From assembly GCA_002359635.1 (NCBI GenBank), contig DENJ01000002.1:61586-89734 (forward strand): a stretch of 28,149 bases of DNA. Reading direction: 5' to 3'. This document shows positions 8,960-16,857 of the stretch, in pieces (position 1 is the stretch's first letter; each line of letters starts with the position of its first letter). The notes beneath the pieces were generated by a model. The model worked only from the letters and a program-made list of their open reading frames with translations. It was not told the origin of the DNA and made no database searches. This DNA is from Burkholderiales bacterium UBA2647. GTDB taxonomy: Bacteria; Pseudomonadota; Gammaproteobacteria; Burkholderiales; Burkholderiaceae_E. Position numbers and translations under genes: made by a program.

Positions 8960-9877
8960 TTGCAAAAACGAAATCAGCAAAGACTTGCCTGGCTTTGCCA
9001 GACGGATCGACGCTTGATCGATGGCCTGCGGGTCGCTGTATCTATTTTCGAGTCTGAACGTTTGAGTTTCGGGCAGGGGACAGCTGATGCCCACGAGGAC
9101 GCAGCTTGGCTATTGCTGTGTTCATTGGATCTGCCTCGCGATCGCCTCGATGATTACCATGACAGCTTGATACCGGCCTCTGAATGGCGTGTTCTGTCGC
9201 GCTTGATTCGAAAGCGCGTCGATCAACGCCTGCCCGTGTCATACCTGACGGGCGAGGCCTGGCTCGCAGGGCTGCGATTTCGCTCGGATCAACGCGGGCT
9301 GATCCCACGCTCCTTGCTGGTCGAAGCCTTGTCGTTCTGCCTAAACGAAGCTTTGATCGATCCGCCTTCCACGGTTTTGGACTTGTGTACCGGGTCAGGC
9401 AGCATACTGATCCACGCAGGCCATCACTTTCCAAACGCCGCCCTTTTCGGCTCCGACTTAAGCCCGGAGGCGCTTGAGCTCGCCAAGCTCAATCTGGATG
9501 ACCACGGTATGAGTGCGCGGGCCACGCTGAAACAGGGCGCTGGCTTGGAGCCCTGGTCGGGCATGCAATTTGATCTGATGCTTTGCAATCCGCCTTATGT
9601 GAGCGACAGCAGGATGCAAACGCTTCCCGCAGAGTTTCGCGCTGAACCGTCGGCCGCACTTGATGGCGGGCGAGACGGCATGGATTTTTGTCGCCCATTT
9701 CTTTTCCAAGCCCAGGCGAGGCTGCATGAGCAGGGTCAAGTCCTCCTTGAAATCGGACATGAAGCCTCACACTTCGATGCTGCCTTTCCCAAGCTCGAAA
9801 AAACCTGGATCCCGGTCCACGCAGGTGAAACCATGGTGGCACTCATCTCCCGCAAGGCATTGATGCGCCTCGCATAG
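8960..9877 (+). CDS. prmB: Ribosomal protein L3 N5-glutamine methyltransferase PrmB
   Basis: S-adenosylmethionine-dependent methyltransferase predicted to modify a glutamine of ribosomal protein L3 during 50S assembly. The 305 residues comprise an N-terminal helical substrate domain with the family segment RLPVSYLTGEAWLAG, then a Rossmann methyltransferase domain. That domain has the SAM motif VLDLCTGSGSI and the glutamine-methylating motif NPPY (210-213). AWLAG followed by the LIPRSLLVE-type segment favours PrmB over the release-factor methylase PrmC. The start codon appears to be TTG, with GGAG about 8 bases upstream. It lies 59 bases after dapD and 19 bases before the ABC-F gene, probably co-transcribed with the latter. 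Both neighbours of this pair act at the ribosome. Confidence 0.93.
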   Translation: MQKRNQQRLAWLCQTDRRLIDGLRVAVSIFESERLSFGQGTADAHEDAAWLLLCSLDLPRDRLDDYHDSLIPASEWRVLSRLIRKRVDQRLPVSYLTGEAWLAGLRFRSDQRGLIPRSLLVEALSFCLNEALIDPPSTVLDLCTGSGSILIHAGHHFPNAALFGSDLSPEALELAKLNLDDHGMSARATLKQGAGLEPWSGMQFDLMLCNPPYVSDSRMQTLPAEFRAEPSAALDGGRDGMDFCRPFLFQAQARLHEQGQVLLEIGHEASHFDAAFPKLEKTWIPVHAGETMVALISRKALMRLA

Positions 9878-9896
9878 CCCAAGGGCGTCCATAGAC

Positions 9897-11843
9897 ATGA
9901 TTCGACTCAAGGGACTGAGCCTGTCGCGGGGCAGCAAAGCGATTTTGCGTGGGGCAAACCTCGATTTGCCCCTCAGCGGATGCATTGGCCTGGTTGGCGC
10001 CAACGGTTGCGGTAAATCGAGCCTCTTGGCGGCTTTGCAGGGCGAACTGCTGCCCGATGAGGGCAGCATTGAGATGCCGGCGATGCGGGTTGTCGCGCTA
10101 TCACAGGCATTACCCCAATCAAGCCTCCCGGCCTGGCAATGGCTGCTTGAACAAGACCTTGAACTCGGTCGAAGCGTTCAAGCCCAGGCGTTGGCGATGG
10201 CCGCAGACGATGCCCGAGACATTGCCCTTGCCAATGAAGCTTGGGTCGAGGCTGGCGGACCGGACGCTCAGGCCAGGGTCATGAGGCTACTGGATGGGCT
10301 TGGCTTTTCGACGGCTCAATCCGAACAACCGGTTCAGCGCCTGTCGGGCGGTTGGCGAATGCGACTTAATCTCGCCCGCGCGCTTTTCGTACCATCAGAT
10401 TTGCTGCTTCTCGATGAGCCGAGTAACCACCTCGACCTGGATGCAGTACTCTGGCTTGAACGCTGGCTCAAGCGCTACGAGGGTTTATGTCTGATCGTTT
10501 CGCACGACCGCGATTTTCTGGATGCCTGCGTTCAACACACGATTCATGTCGATGAGGCAAATTTGCGGATCTACCGCGGCGGCTACACGGCCATGGAGCG
10601 GGCACGCGTTGAGTGCCATCAGCAAGCGGAGCGACTTCGTCATAAACAAGACGATCAGCGCGCGCATCTTGAGCGATTTATTCAACGATTCAGGGCTCAG
10701 GCGACCAAGGCACGCCAAGTCCAAAGCCGCATCAAGATGCTTGAATCCATACAGGCCGCGCCCCGTGTGGCATCTTCGCTTCGCCTTGAACTCCCACTCG
10801 ATGAGGCGCAAGACTGTCCTGATCCGATTATCAGCGGTGAGGATTTAACGATAGGCTATGCCCCGCTGGTGCTATGCCGCGTCAGGCGTTTTACCTTAGG
10901 ACGCGGCGATCGAATCGGTTTACTGGGTGCTAACGGGGCAGGGAAATCGACCTGGGTAAAACATCTGGTCGGAGAAATGCATGCGATTGAGGGGCGCTTT
11001 TCTCGCGCAAGACATGCGCGCCTGGGCTACTTTTCACAGAGCGCCGTTGAAGAACTTCGAGCTGAAGACAATGCGATCGAACACTTGCGCCGACTCGCGC
11101 CAAACCATACCGAGCAAGCACTAAGGGATTGGCTTGGACGATTTGCCATCCGGGGGGACGAGGCGCTGCGACCGATCGCCCCGATGTCGGGTGGTGAGCG
11201 GGCAAGAATTGCCCTTGCGGCGCTATTTATCCATAAGCCGCAAGCACTCATTCTTGACGAACCCACCAATCATCTTGATGCCATGACCCGCGATGCGCTG
11301 GCAGAGGCTCTGGCAGGTTTTCAAGGCGCCTTACTGCTTGTCTCACACGACCGCTACCTGCTGCGAGCCTGCGTTGACAGCCTTTGGATTCTTCGCGACC
11401 AGCGTCTGGAGGCATTCGAAGGCGATATCAGTGATTACGAAAACGACCTGCTGCAAAGAAAAAAAGCCTCAGAGCTCGTCATCGATCGACAGAACAGCGG
11501 TTCAAACCGGTCGAAACAACAACTAAGGCAACTTGCAGCCAAACAACGAGAGGCCCTCAAGCAGCGACTAAGACCGATTGAGCAGGCGATTAAAGCCTGT
11601 GAGACCACGATGGAGAACTTGCGCCAAAGCATTGCCCACTGCGACGCACGGCTCCTCGAGGTGCCGGGTCACGATGCGATCCGCTGGCAGGAAGCTGCGA
11701 AAACCCGAGCGCAATGCGAGCGCATGTTGCAGGCGCAAGAGGATGAATGGCTTGAATTGGCAGGTCAACTCGAGCATCGTCGCAAGCAGTTCTTCGACGA
11801 TCAAGCAGCATCCAACCTGAATGGACATATTGCGGAATTCTGA
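9897..11843 (+). CDS. ABC-F family ATPase, YheS-like
   Basis: Soluble duplicated ATPase without membrane segments; ABC-F proteins bind the ribosomal E site and affect translation. The 648 residues hold two ABC cassettes. The first has Walker A GANGCGKS (34-41), signature LSGGWRMRLNLARAL and Walker B LLLLDEPSNHLDLD. The second has Walker A GANGAGKST, signature MSGGERARIALAAL and Walker B ALILDEPTNHLDAM. A charged helical linker between them contains FRAQATKARQVQSRIKMLE, as expected of the ABC-F arm/linker, and a charged helical C-terminal tail follows. Length and motifs resemble E. coli YheS more than Uup or EttA; that subfamily call is from memory. It is the last gene of the plus-strand run from queF. 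No T-rich terminator hairpin is visible just after it. Confidence 0.92.
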   Translation: MIRLKGLSLSRGSKAILRGANLDLPLSGCIGLVGANGCGKSSLLAALQGELLPDEGSIEMPAMRVVALSQALPQSSLPAWQWLLEQDLELGRSVQAQALAMAADDARDIALANEAWVEAGGPDAQARVMRLLDGLGFSTAQSEQPVQRLSGGWRMRLNLARALFVPSDLLLLDEPSNHLDLDAVLWLERWLKRYEGLCLIVSHDRDFLDACVQHTIHVDEANLRIYRGGYTAMERARVECHQQAERLRHKQDDQRAHLERFIQRFRAQATKARQVQSRIKMLESIQAAPRVASSLRLELPLDEAQDCPDPIISGEDLTIGYAPLVLCRVRRFTLGRGDRIGLLGANGAGKSTWVKHLVGEMHAIEGRFSRARHARLGYFSQSAVEELRAEDNAIEHLRRLAPNHTEQALRDWLGRFAIRGDEALRPIAPMSGGERARIALAALFIHKPQALILDEPTNHLDAMTRDALAEALAGFQGALLLVSHDRYLLRACVDSLWILRDQRLEAFEGDISDYENDLLQRKKASELVIDRQNSGSNRSKQQLRQLAAKQREALKQRLRPIEQAIKACETTMENLRQSIAHCDARLLEVPGHDAIRWQEAAKTRAQCERMLQAQEDEWLELAGQLEHRRKQFFDDQAASNLNGHIAEF

Positions 11844-11862
11844 GTGAAGCCCGATGCTTTTC

Positions 11863-11874
11863 CCAAGCGCTTGG
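11863..11874. promoter_or_regulatory. Perfect 12-bp palindrome, candidate operator
   Basis: CCAAGCGCTTGG is a perfect palindrome in the 107-base gap before the 3-hydroxyacyl-CoA dehydrogenase gene. It ends five bases before a TAGAAT (11880-11885) that could be a -10 element, so it would fall in the -35/-10 spacer. It cannot form a useful terminator because it has no loop and no T-tract. No regulator gene is nearby, so the cognate protein is unknown. Confidence 0.4.
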
Positions 11875-11879
11875 ACCGC

Positions 11880-11885
11880 TAGAAT
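11880..11885 (+). promoter_or_regulatory. Candidate -10 element of the acyl-CoA gene group
   Basis: TAGAAT matches the sigma-70 -10 consensus in 5 of 6 bases and lies 65 bases before the dehydrogenase start. The -35 position at 17-base spacing (CTTTTC) is poor. A perfect palindrome sits in the spacer, which would suit a promoter needing or blocked by a regulator. Confidence 0.28.
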
Positions 11886-11950
11886 CGAGGCCGACGCGCG
11901 AAACCGTCCATCGATGCGATCGCTCGGCCCTCTGAAGCCTAAAGGTGTTC

Positions 11951-13567
11951 ATGAACCAAGAACTGTCGTCACAGCATCAGACCTGCCCGTCGCAGATTTT
12001 TCAACGTGTTGGCGTGGTCGGCGCGGGCGCAATGGGTCGAGGGATAGCCCAAATCATTGCCCAGGTCGGCATCGTAACCTTGTTACACGACAGTGATCGC
12101 AAGGCCGCGCTGGCCGCACAAGCATCGATTCTTAGCACCTGGGCGATGATGCAAGAGAAGGGTCGCCTGTCAGCGCAACAACGCGACAAGGGGCAAGCGT
12201 CCTTGAGACTTGCTGAAACCATCGAAGAACTTGCCGACTGTGACCTGATCATCGAAGCGATTGTCGAGCGACTCGATGTGAAGCAGGCGCTTTTCAGGCA
12301 ACTTGAAGGCTTGGTCGCCACCACGAGCGTTTTGGCCTCAAACACCTCATCCTTATCGGTTGCGGCCATGGCATCATGTCTCAAGCACCCTGAGCGGGTC
12401 GCCGGCTATCACTTCTTCAATCCCGTACCCCTGATGAAGATTGTGGAGGTGGTTCGGGCCGCAAAAACCGACGACAAGGTCGTGGAAGCACTGAAAGCAC
12501 TCGCGACCACCGTTGGCCATCGGGCGGTTGTCTGCGGTGATACGCCCGGTTTTATCGTCAATCATGCTGGCCGTGGTTATGGGCCCGAATCGCTGCGAGC
12601 CTTGGGCGAAGCCGTCGCACCCGTCCAGGTCATTGATCGGATCTTGCGTGAACAGGTTCAGTTCGAGGGCCAGGGCTTCAAGCTCGGTCCCTTTGAATTG
12701 ATGGATCTCACAGCGATCGACGTCTCACATCCGGTGATGGAATCCATTTATCACCAATACTACGAGGAAGCGCGCTATCGCCCCTCGGTACTGACGGCTC
12801 AACGACTGGCAGCCGGACTTTTCGGCCGAAAAACTGGTGAAGGTTTTTATCGTTATGTCGATTCAAAAAAGCAAGCGCTGAGCTGGCCAGTCATCGAAGT
12901 GCTGTCCGAAGAGCATCAGTCGCTATGTTCTCGTGTTTGGATCGCGCCAATGGTTAAGGCACAACCGTCATGGGTTTTGGAATCGCTCCAACAGTTGATT
13001 GCTGAAGCGGGATTTACATGCGAATCCGGATCACAAGCTTCAAATGAGGCCCTGATGGTGCTCTGTCCACTCGGCGAAGATGCCTCATCCATGGCCTATC
13101 GTCTCGGGCTTGATGCAAGACGATGCGTGGCCATCGACTGCCTCTTCCCCTTTGGCTGGAAGCAATGCAGCCTGCGAAGTCTCATGGCCACGGTTGCCAC
13201 CACCCGCGACAGCATGCTTGCAGCCAACAAACTTTTCTCAAGCGATGGTGCAACACTTGCCCTGCTCGGCGACAGCCCTGGATTCATCACCCAGCGCGTG
13301 ATTGCGATGATCGTATCGATTGCTTGTGATATGGCGCAACAGGCGGTCGCTTTACCGAAGGATATCGATGACGCGGTAAGAATAGGACTAGGCTATCCGA
13401 TGGGGCCGCTTAGCATGGGCGATGCCATTGGACCCGAGCGCATGCTTGCCATCATGGATGGACTTTATGCCTCGACGCAAGAACCCCGTTATCGTCCAAG
13501 TTTATGGCTCCGACGCCGTGCCCAACTTGGACTGTCATTACGCCACGAAACGGTATCTTTTTCATGA
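11951..13567 (+). CDS. 3-hydroxyacyl-CoA dehydrogenase with duplicated C-terminal domain
   Basis: Predicted NAD+-dependent oxidation of (S)-3-hydroxyacyl-CoA to 3-ketoacyl-CoA. The N-terminal Rossmann domain has GVVGAGAMGRG (21-31). The catalytic segment HFFNPVPLMKIVE gives His154 and Glu166, and substrate-site Asn131 is in SNTSS. The first helical domain (about 200-300) contains DTPGFIVNHAGRGYG. A divergent middle follows, then a second copy of the helical domain from about 435 with DSPGFITQRVIAM. The 538-residue length and duplicated C-terminal domain resemble PaaH/PaaC-type enzymes. ATG 11951 is preferred to GTG 11945 because AAGG lies five bases before it. Its stop overlaps the next gene's start (ATGA), implying translational coupling. 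Neighbours suggest a role in a specific acyl-CoA route, but general beta-oxidation is equally possible from sequence alone. Confidence 0.9.
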   Translation: MNQELSSQHQTCPSQIFQRVGVVGAGAMGRGIAQIIAQVGIVTLLHDSDRKAALAAQASILSTWAMMQEKGRLSAQQRDKGQASLRLAETIEELADCDLIIEAIVERLDVKQALFRQLEGLVATTSVLASNTSSLSVAAMASCLKHPERVAGYHFFNPVPLMKIVEVVRAAKTDDKVVEALKALATTVGHRAVVCGDTPGFIVNHAGRGYGPESLRALGEAVAPVQVIDRILREQVQFEGQGFKLGPFELMDLTAIDVSHPVMESIYHQYYEEARYRPSVLTAQRLAAGLFGRKTGEGFYRYVDSKKQALSWPVIEVLSEEHQSLCSRVWIAPMVKAQPSWVLESLQQLIAEAGFTCESGSQASNEALMVLCPLGEDASSMAYRLGLDARRCVAIDCLFPFGWKQCSLRSLMATVATTRDSMLAANKLFSSDGATLALLGDSPGFITQRVIAMIVSIACDMAQQAVALPKDIDDAVRIGLGYPMGPLSMGDAIGPERMLAIMDGLYASTQEPRYRPSLWLRRRAQLGLSLRHETVSFS

Positions 13568-14301
13568 TCAAACGCTATGAGGCCCCCCAACGTCGTCGTA
13601 TTGTTTTGATGCGTCACGGCAGTGTGTCGTATTACCTTGCCGATGGCACACCGGTCGACGCCGATGCAGTCGCACTCAATGAACGCGGCATCAAGCAGGC
13701 CATCGCTGCAGGCGAGACGCTTGCTAGACACGGTGTGATGGTTGATCGGGTGATCACCTCAAGTTTGCTTAGAACGCAACAGACAGCCGATCTGGTGCTC
13801 GAACAGATCAAGCCTTCAACAACACCAAGGCGCAGCGCCTGTGAGGCGCTTCAGGAAATTCGCAAAGGGGACTACGAAGCCCTCGAAGGTGAAGACTTGC
13901 ATCAGGCCTTTCTTGGTATTTTTCACGGCCGCCCCGCGAGCTCAACGCGATTTCAAGGCGGCGAGTCGATTGCCGAGGTATACCAGAGGGTGTTACCGGT
14001 TGTATCGCAAGAACTGAGCGACCCCAATTGGGACTGCGCCTTATGGGTCTTGCATGGGGGCATTAATCGGGCCTTGCTAAGTTGGTGGCTGTGTGCGCCT
14101 GACGGATGGTTGGGCAACCTCTTGCAACAACCTGCCTGTATTAATCTGATCGATGCTGCGCAACGCCCCGAGGACAGTATCGTGAGGGCCATCAATCTGT
14201 GGCCCGTCGACTTGATTCAGGAGGGCGAGCGATATTCCACCATCGAGGCACAATTGCTTGAATACGAACGAGGACTACATCATCGGAAATCGACCGACTA
14301 G
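13564..14301 (+). CDS. Histidine phosphatase family protein
   Basis: Member of the phosphoglycerate mutase-like superfamily, which forms a phosphohistidine intermediate. The 245 residues contain the signature LMRHG with His18 as nucleophile, Arg70 in SSLLRTQQTA, acidic LQEI before RKGDYEALEGE (Glu98 likely proton donor), and the second catalytic histidine in VLHGG (His164). These give a complete active site. The substrate cannot be read from sequence. ATG 13564 overlaps the stop of the upstream dehydrogenase (ATGA); there is no independent Shine-Dalgarno, so translation is probably coupled. The open frame extends 20 codons further back into the dehydrogenase, which is unlikely to be used. The kinase gene lies 43 bases downstream, so a phosphatase sits beside an enzyme predicted to make a phosphorylated CoA ester. 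Confidence 0.88.
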   Translation: MIKRYEAPQRRRIVLMRHGSVSYYLADGTPVDADAVALNERGIKQAIAAGETLARHGVMVDRVITSSLLRTQQTADLVLEQIKPSTTPRRSACEALQEIRKGDYEALEGEDLHQAFLGIFHGRPASSTRFQGGESIAEVYQRVLPVVSQELSDPNWDCALWVLHGGINRALLSWWLCAPDGWLGNLLQQPACINLIDAAQRPEDSIVRAINLWPVDLIQEGERYSTIEAQLLEYERGLHHRKSTD

Positions 14302-14344
14302 GCTCGACCATAAGGATTCAACACAAGTGGAGCGTCCCCATCCA

Positions 14345-15472
14345 ATGAACGAACCGAATGCCGACGGCCAGTCCCAAGATCAGAAGCCGCTTAGTCCTTC
14401 GCAGCTTGCAGAAAAATTTTCAGGAACGATGCCAGTTTCTGAACGTTATCAAACCAATTTACTGACCCTCGAACAATGGATGGAGACAAATGTCGAGGGT
14501 TTTCAAGGTCCGCTGGCGATTGAGCAGTTCAAGGGCGGTCAGTCCAACCCAACCTTTGCGCTCTCTACCCCAAAAGCCCAATATGTGATGCGGTCAAAAC
14601 CTGGACCTGTGTCAAAGCTTCTCCCCTCAGCCCATGCCGTTGAGCGCGAGTATCGGGTGCTTGATGCCTTGGCAGCAACACCGGTACCCGTGCCAAAAGT
14701 GTTTGGACTATGCGAGGATGAATCGGTGATCGGCCGAGCGTTTTATATTATGGATCGTGTGGATGGACGTGTGCTGTGGGACCAGGGTCTTGCAGGCATG
14801 ACAAAGCAGCAACGCCGCGATATCTATCTCGCCATGAATCAGACCATCGCGCAATTGCATCAGGTCAAGCCAGATACAGTCGGACTAAGCGATTTTGGCA
14901 AGCCTGGTAATTATTTTGCCCGCCAGATAAGCCGTTGGACCAAGCAATACCTGATCTCTGAGACCGAGCCGATCGAGTCGATGCATCGACTGATTGAATG
15001 GCTGCCAGCGCATATCCCGGATAGCGAGCAAAGCTGCATTGTTCACGGCGATTTTCGCCTCGACAACATGATTTTCGATCACGACAGGCCGCAAGTACGC
15101 GCCGTGCTCGACTGGGAACTATCCACCCTTGGACATCCACTCGCAGACTTCTCCTATCACTGTATGTCCTGGCATATTCCGCCTGGTACATTCAGAGGTA
15201 TTTCAGGCCTTGATCATCTTGCGCTTGGCATTCCGCTCGAGTCCGAATACATCAAGCGCTACTGCGAACAGACCGGCATGGCCATGGATGAAGTGCTCAA
15301 ACACTGGACCTTTTGCCTTGCCTACAACATGTTCCGCTTAGCAGGTATCTTGCAAGGCATCATGAAGCGGGTTGTCGATGGTACAGCTGCAAGTGCCGAG
15401 GCCAGAGAGTCTGGCGCAAGAGCACGTCCTATGGCTGAAATGGGTTGGGCACTGATTCAGAATATGCCATAA
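14345..15472 (+). CDS. APH-type kinase, ACAD10/ACAD11 N-terminal-like (LvaA-like) phosphotransferase
   Basis: Protein-kinase-fold phosphotransferase of 375 residues. The nucleotide-loop region has FKGGQSNPTFAL, the catalytic loop HGDFRLDN (234-241; Asp236 catalytic, Asn241 Mg-binding), and VLDWELSTLG holds the metal-binding Asp256. HGDFRLDN, VLDWELSTLGHP and FYIMDRVDGR are characteristic of the kinase region of animal ACAD10/ACAD11 rather than of aminoglycoside resistance enzymes. In P. putida, the related LvaA acts with LvaB to phosphorylate 4-hydroxyvaleryl-CoA. The partner acyl-CoA dehydrogenase gene follows. No open frame for a small LvaB-like partner is visible in the 103-base gap. The start is uncertain: GTG 14327 has AGGA 10 bases before it, while ATG 14345 has GGAG at 12 bases. 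A role on 4-hydroxyacyl-CoA is inferred from family and neighbourhood. Confidence 0.85.
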   Translation: MNEPNADGQSQDQKPLSPSQLAEKFSGTMPVSERYQTNLLTLEQWMETNVEGFQGPLAIEQFKGGQSNPTFALSTPKAQYVMRSKPGPVSKLLPSAHAVEREYRVLDALAATPVPVPKVFGLCEDESVIGRAFYIMDRVDGRVLWDQGLAGMTKQQRRDIYLAMNQTIAQLHQVKPDTVGLSDFGKPGNYFARQISRWTKQYLISETEPIESMHRLIEWLPAHIPDSEQSCIVHGDFRLDNMIFDHDRPQVRAVLDWELSTLGHPLADFSYHCMSWHIPPGTFRGISGLDHLALGIPLESEYIKRYCEQTGMAMDEVLKHWTFCLAYNMFRLAGILQGIMKRVVDGTAASAEARESGARARPMAEMGWALIQNMP

Positions 15473-15507
15473 GGCTCGATGTGTCCGAATTTACTGTTGT
15501 TTAGCTG

Positions 15508-15538
15508 TTGACGCCAATTACTTTTATACCGTTACATT
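15508..15538 (+). promoter_or_regulatory. Possible internal promoter before the acyl-CoA dehydrogenase
   Basis: TTGACG (15508-15513) matches the -35 consensus in five of six bases. The best -10 at acceptable distance is TACATT (15533-15538) with a long 19-base spacer. The gap is AT-richer than its flanks. The call is weak and does not exclude read-through from the kinase gene. Confidence 0.25.
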
Positions 15539-15575
15539 TTTAACTCAATCCGTCGATCGAAACCAGGGAGTCCGT

Positions 15576-16844
15576 ATGGAATTTGAATACAGTGCAAAGG
15601 TTCAGCAAATGCGCCAACGCTTGCTTGCCTTCATGGAAGAACACATCTACCCGAACGAAGATGCATTCCATCACGAGGTCGACGAGAATCGTCGCAAGGG
15701 TAATGCCTGGGTGCCCACCAATGTGGTCGAATCGCTCAAACCTAAAGCCCGTGATGCCGGGCTCTGGAATCTTTTTTTGCCCCGCTCAACCCGCGTTCCC
15801 GAAGGTCTCAGCAATTTAGAATACGCCCCGCTTTGCGAAATCATGGGCCGGGTTCACTTCGCGCCAGAAGTCTTTAATTGTTCAGCACCCGACACCGGCA
15901 ATATGGAGACACTTGAACGTTATGCAAGTGAGGCCATTAAACGCGAATGGCTTGATCCCCTGCTTCGCGGCGAGATTCGTTCAGCATTTGCCATGACGGA
16001 GCCAGATGTTGCCTCTTCAGACGCAACCAATATTCAATGTCGCATCGAGCGTCAGGGTGATCATTATTTGATCAACGGCCGCAAGTGGTGGACATCCGGC
16101 GCCGGCGACCCTCGCTGCAAAGTCCTTATTCTCATGGGCAAAACGAACCCAGACGCCGGGCGCCATGAACAGCAGTCGATGATTGTTGTGCCACGCGATA
16201 CTGCCGGCATCACGGTTAAACGCGCGCTGAATGTCTTTGGCTACGACGACGCGCCCCATGGTCATTGCGAGGTTATTTTTGAGAACGTTAAGATTCCTGT
16301 AGACAATATGTTGCTCGGCGAAGGACGCGGTTTCGAGATCGCGCAAGGCCGTTTAGGTCCGGGACGGATCCATCATTGCATGCGCTCGATTGGCGCCGCT
16401 GAACGCGCCCTCGAATACATGTGCAAACGACTCAACAGCCGTGTCGCCTTTGGCAAGGTTATTGCGACCCAAACGGTTTGGCAGGAGCGAATCGCCGAAG
16501 CGCGGATCATGATTGATCAGGCAAGGCTGCTCACCCTCAAGGCAGCCTACATGATGGATACCGTGGGTAATAAGATTGCTCGAACCGAGATCGCCATGAT
16601 CAAGGTGGTTGCGCCGAATATGGCCTGTCAGATTATTGACTGGGCGATCCAGGCGCACGGTGCCGGCGGTGTCTGTCAGGATTTCCCGCTTGCCAAGATG
16701 TACGCGAACCAACGCACGCTACGCCTGGCCGATGGTCCTGATGAGGTTCACCGTAATGCGATTGCGAAGCTTGAGATTGCAAAATACATGACGATCCCGA
16801 GTGCGGCAGATCGCGTCGAAATCCCTGTAACCCGCGGATCCTGA
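15576..16844 (+). CDS. Acyl-CoA dehydrogenase, ACAD10/ACAD11 type (LvaC-like)
   Basis: FAD enzyme of 422 residues with the full acyl-CoA dehydrogenase fold: N-terminal helices, the flavin segment FAMTEPDVASSDATNI, a central beta domain starting at INGRKWWTSGAGDPRC, and C-terminal helices. GPGRIHHCMR (261-270) and LADGPDEVHR (384-393) are hallmarks of the ACAD10/ACAD11 group. In the second, the catalytic Glu of the usual YEGT motif is replaced by Asp386. In that group, the enzyme is thought to act on 4-phosphoacyl-CoA made by the paired kinase, losing phosphate. Here the kinase is a separate gene 103 bases upstream, whereas animals fuse the two. The start ATG has AGGGAG six bases before it. 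No transit or signal peptide is seen. Ordinary acyl-CoA oxidation remains possible. Confidence 0.92.
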   Translation: MEFEYSAKVQQMRQRLLAFMEEHIYPNEDAFHHEVDENRRKGNAWVPTNVVESLKPKARDAGLWNLFLPRSTRVPEGLSNLEYAPLCEIMGRVHFAPEVFNCSAPDTGNMETLERYASEAIKREWLDPLLRGEIRSAFAMTEPDVASSDATNIQCRIERQGDHYLINGRKWWTSGAGDPRCKVLILMGKTNPDAGRHEQQSMIVVPRDTAGITVKRALNVFGYDDAPHGHCEVIFENVKIPVDNMLLGEGRGFEIAQGRLGPGRIHHCMRSIGAAERALEYMCKRLNSRVAFGKVIATQTVWQERIAEARIMIDQARLLTLKAAYMMDTVGNKIARTEIAMIKVVAPNMACQIIDWAIQAHGAGGVCQDFPLAKMYANQRTLRLADGPDEVHRNAIAKLEIAKYMTIPSAADRVEIPVTRGS

Positions 16845-16857
16845 GTCAACCACCGGG

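Noticed and set aside
11863..11874. Palindrome as a terminator for the ABC-F gene
   Set aside because: A contiguous palindrome has no loop, folding would leave only four pairs, and no T-tract follows.
14345..15472. Aminoglycoside-resistance phosphotransferase
   Set aside because: The APH fold is shared, but the motifs and the adjoining acyl-CoA dehydrogenase gene match the ACAD10/ACAD11 kinase group.
15508..15530. Promoter TTGACG with TATACC
   Set aside because: The spacer would be 11 bases, too short for sigma-70; only a weaker 19-base alternative was kept.
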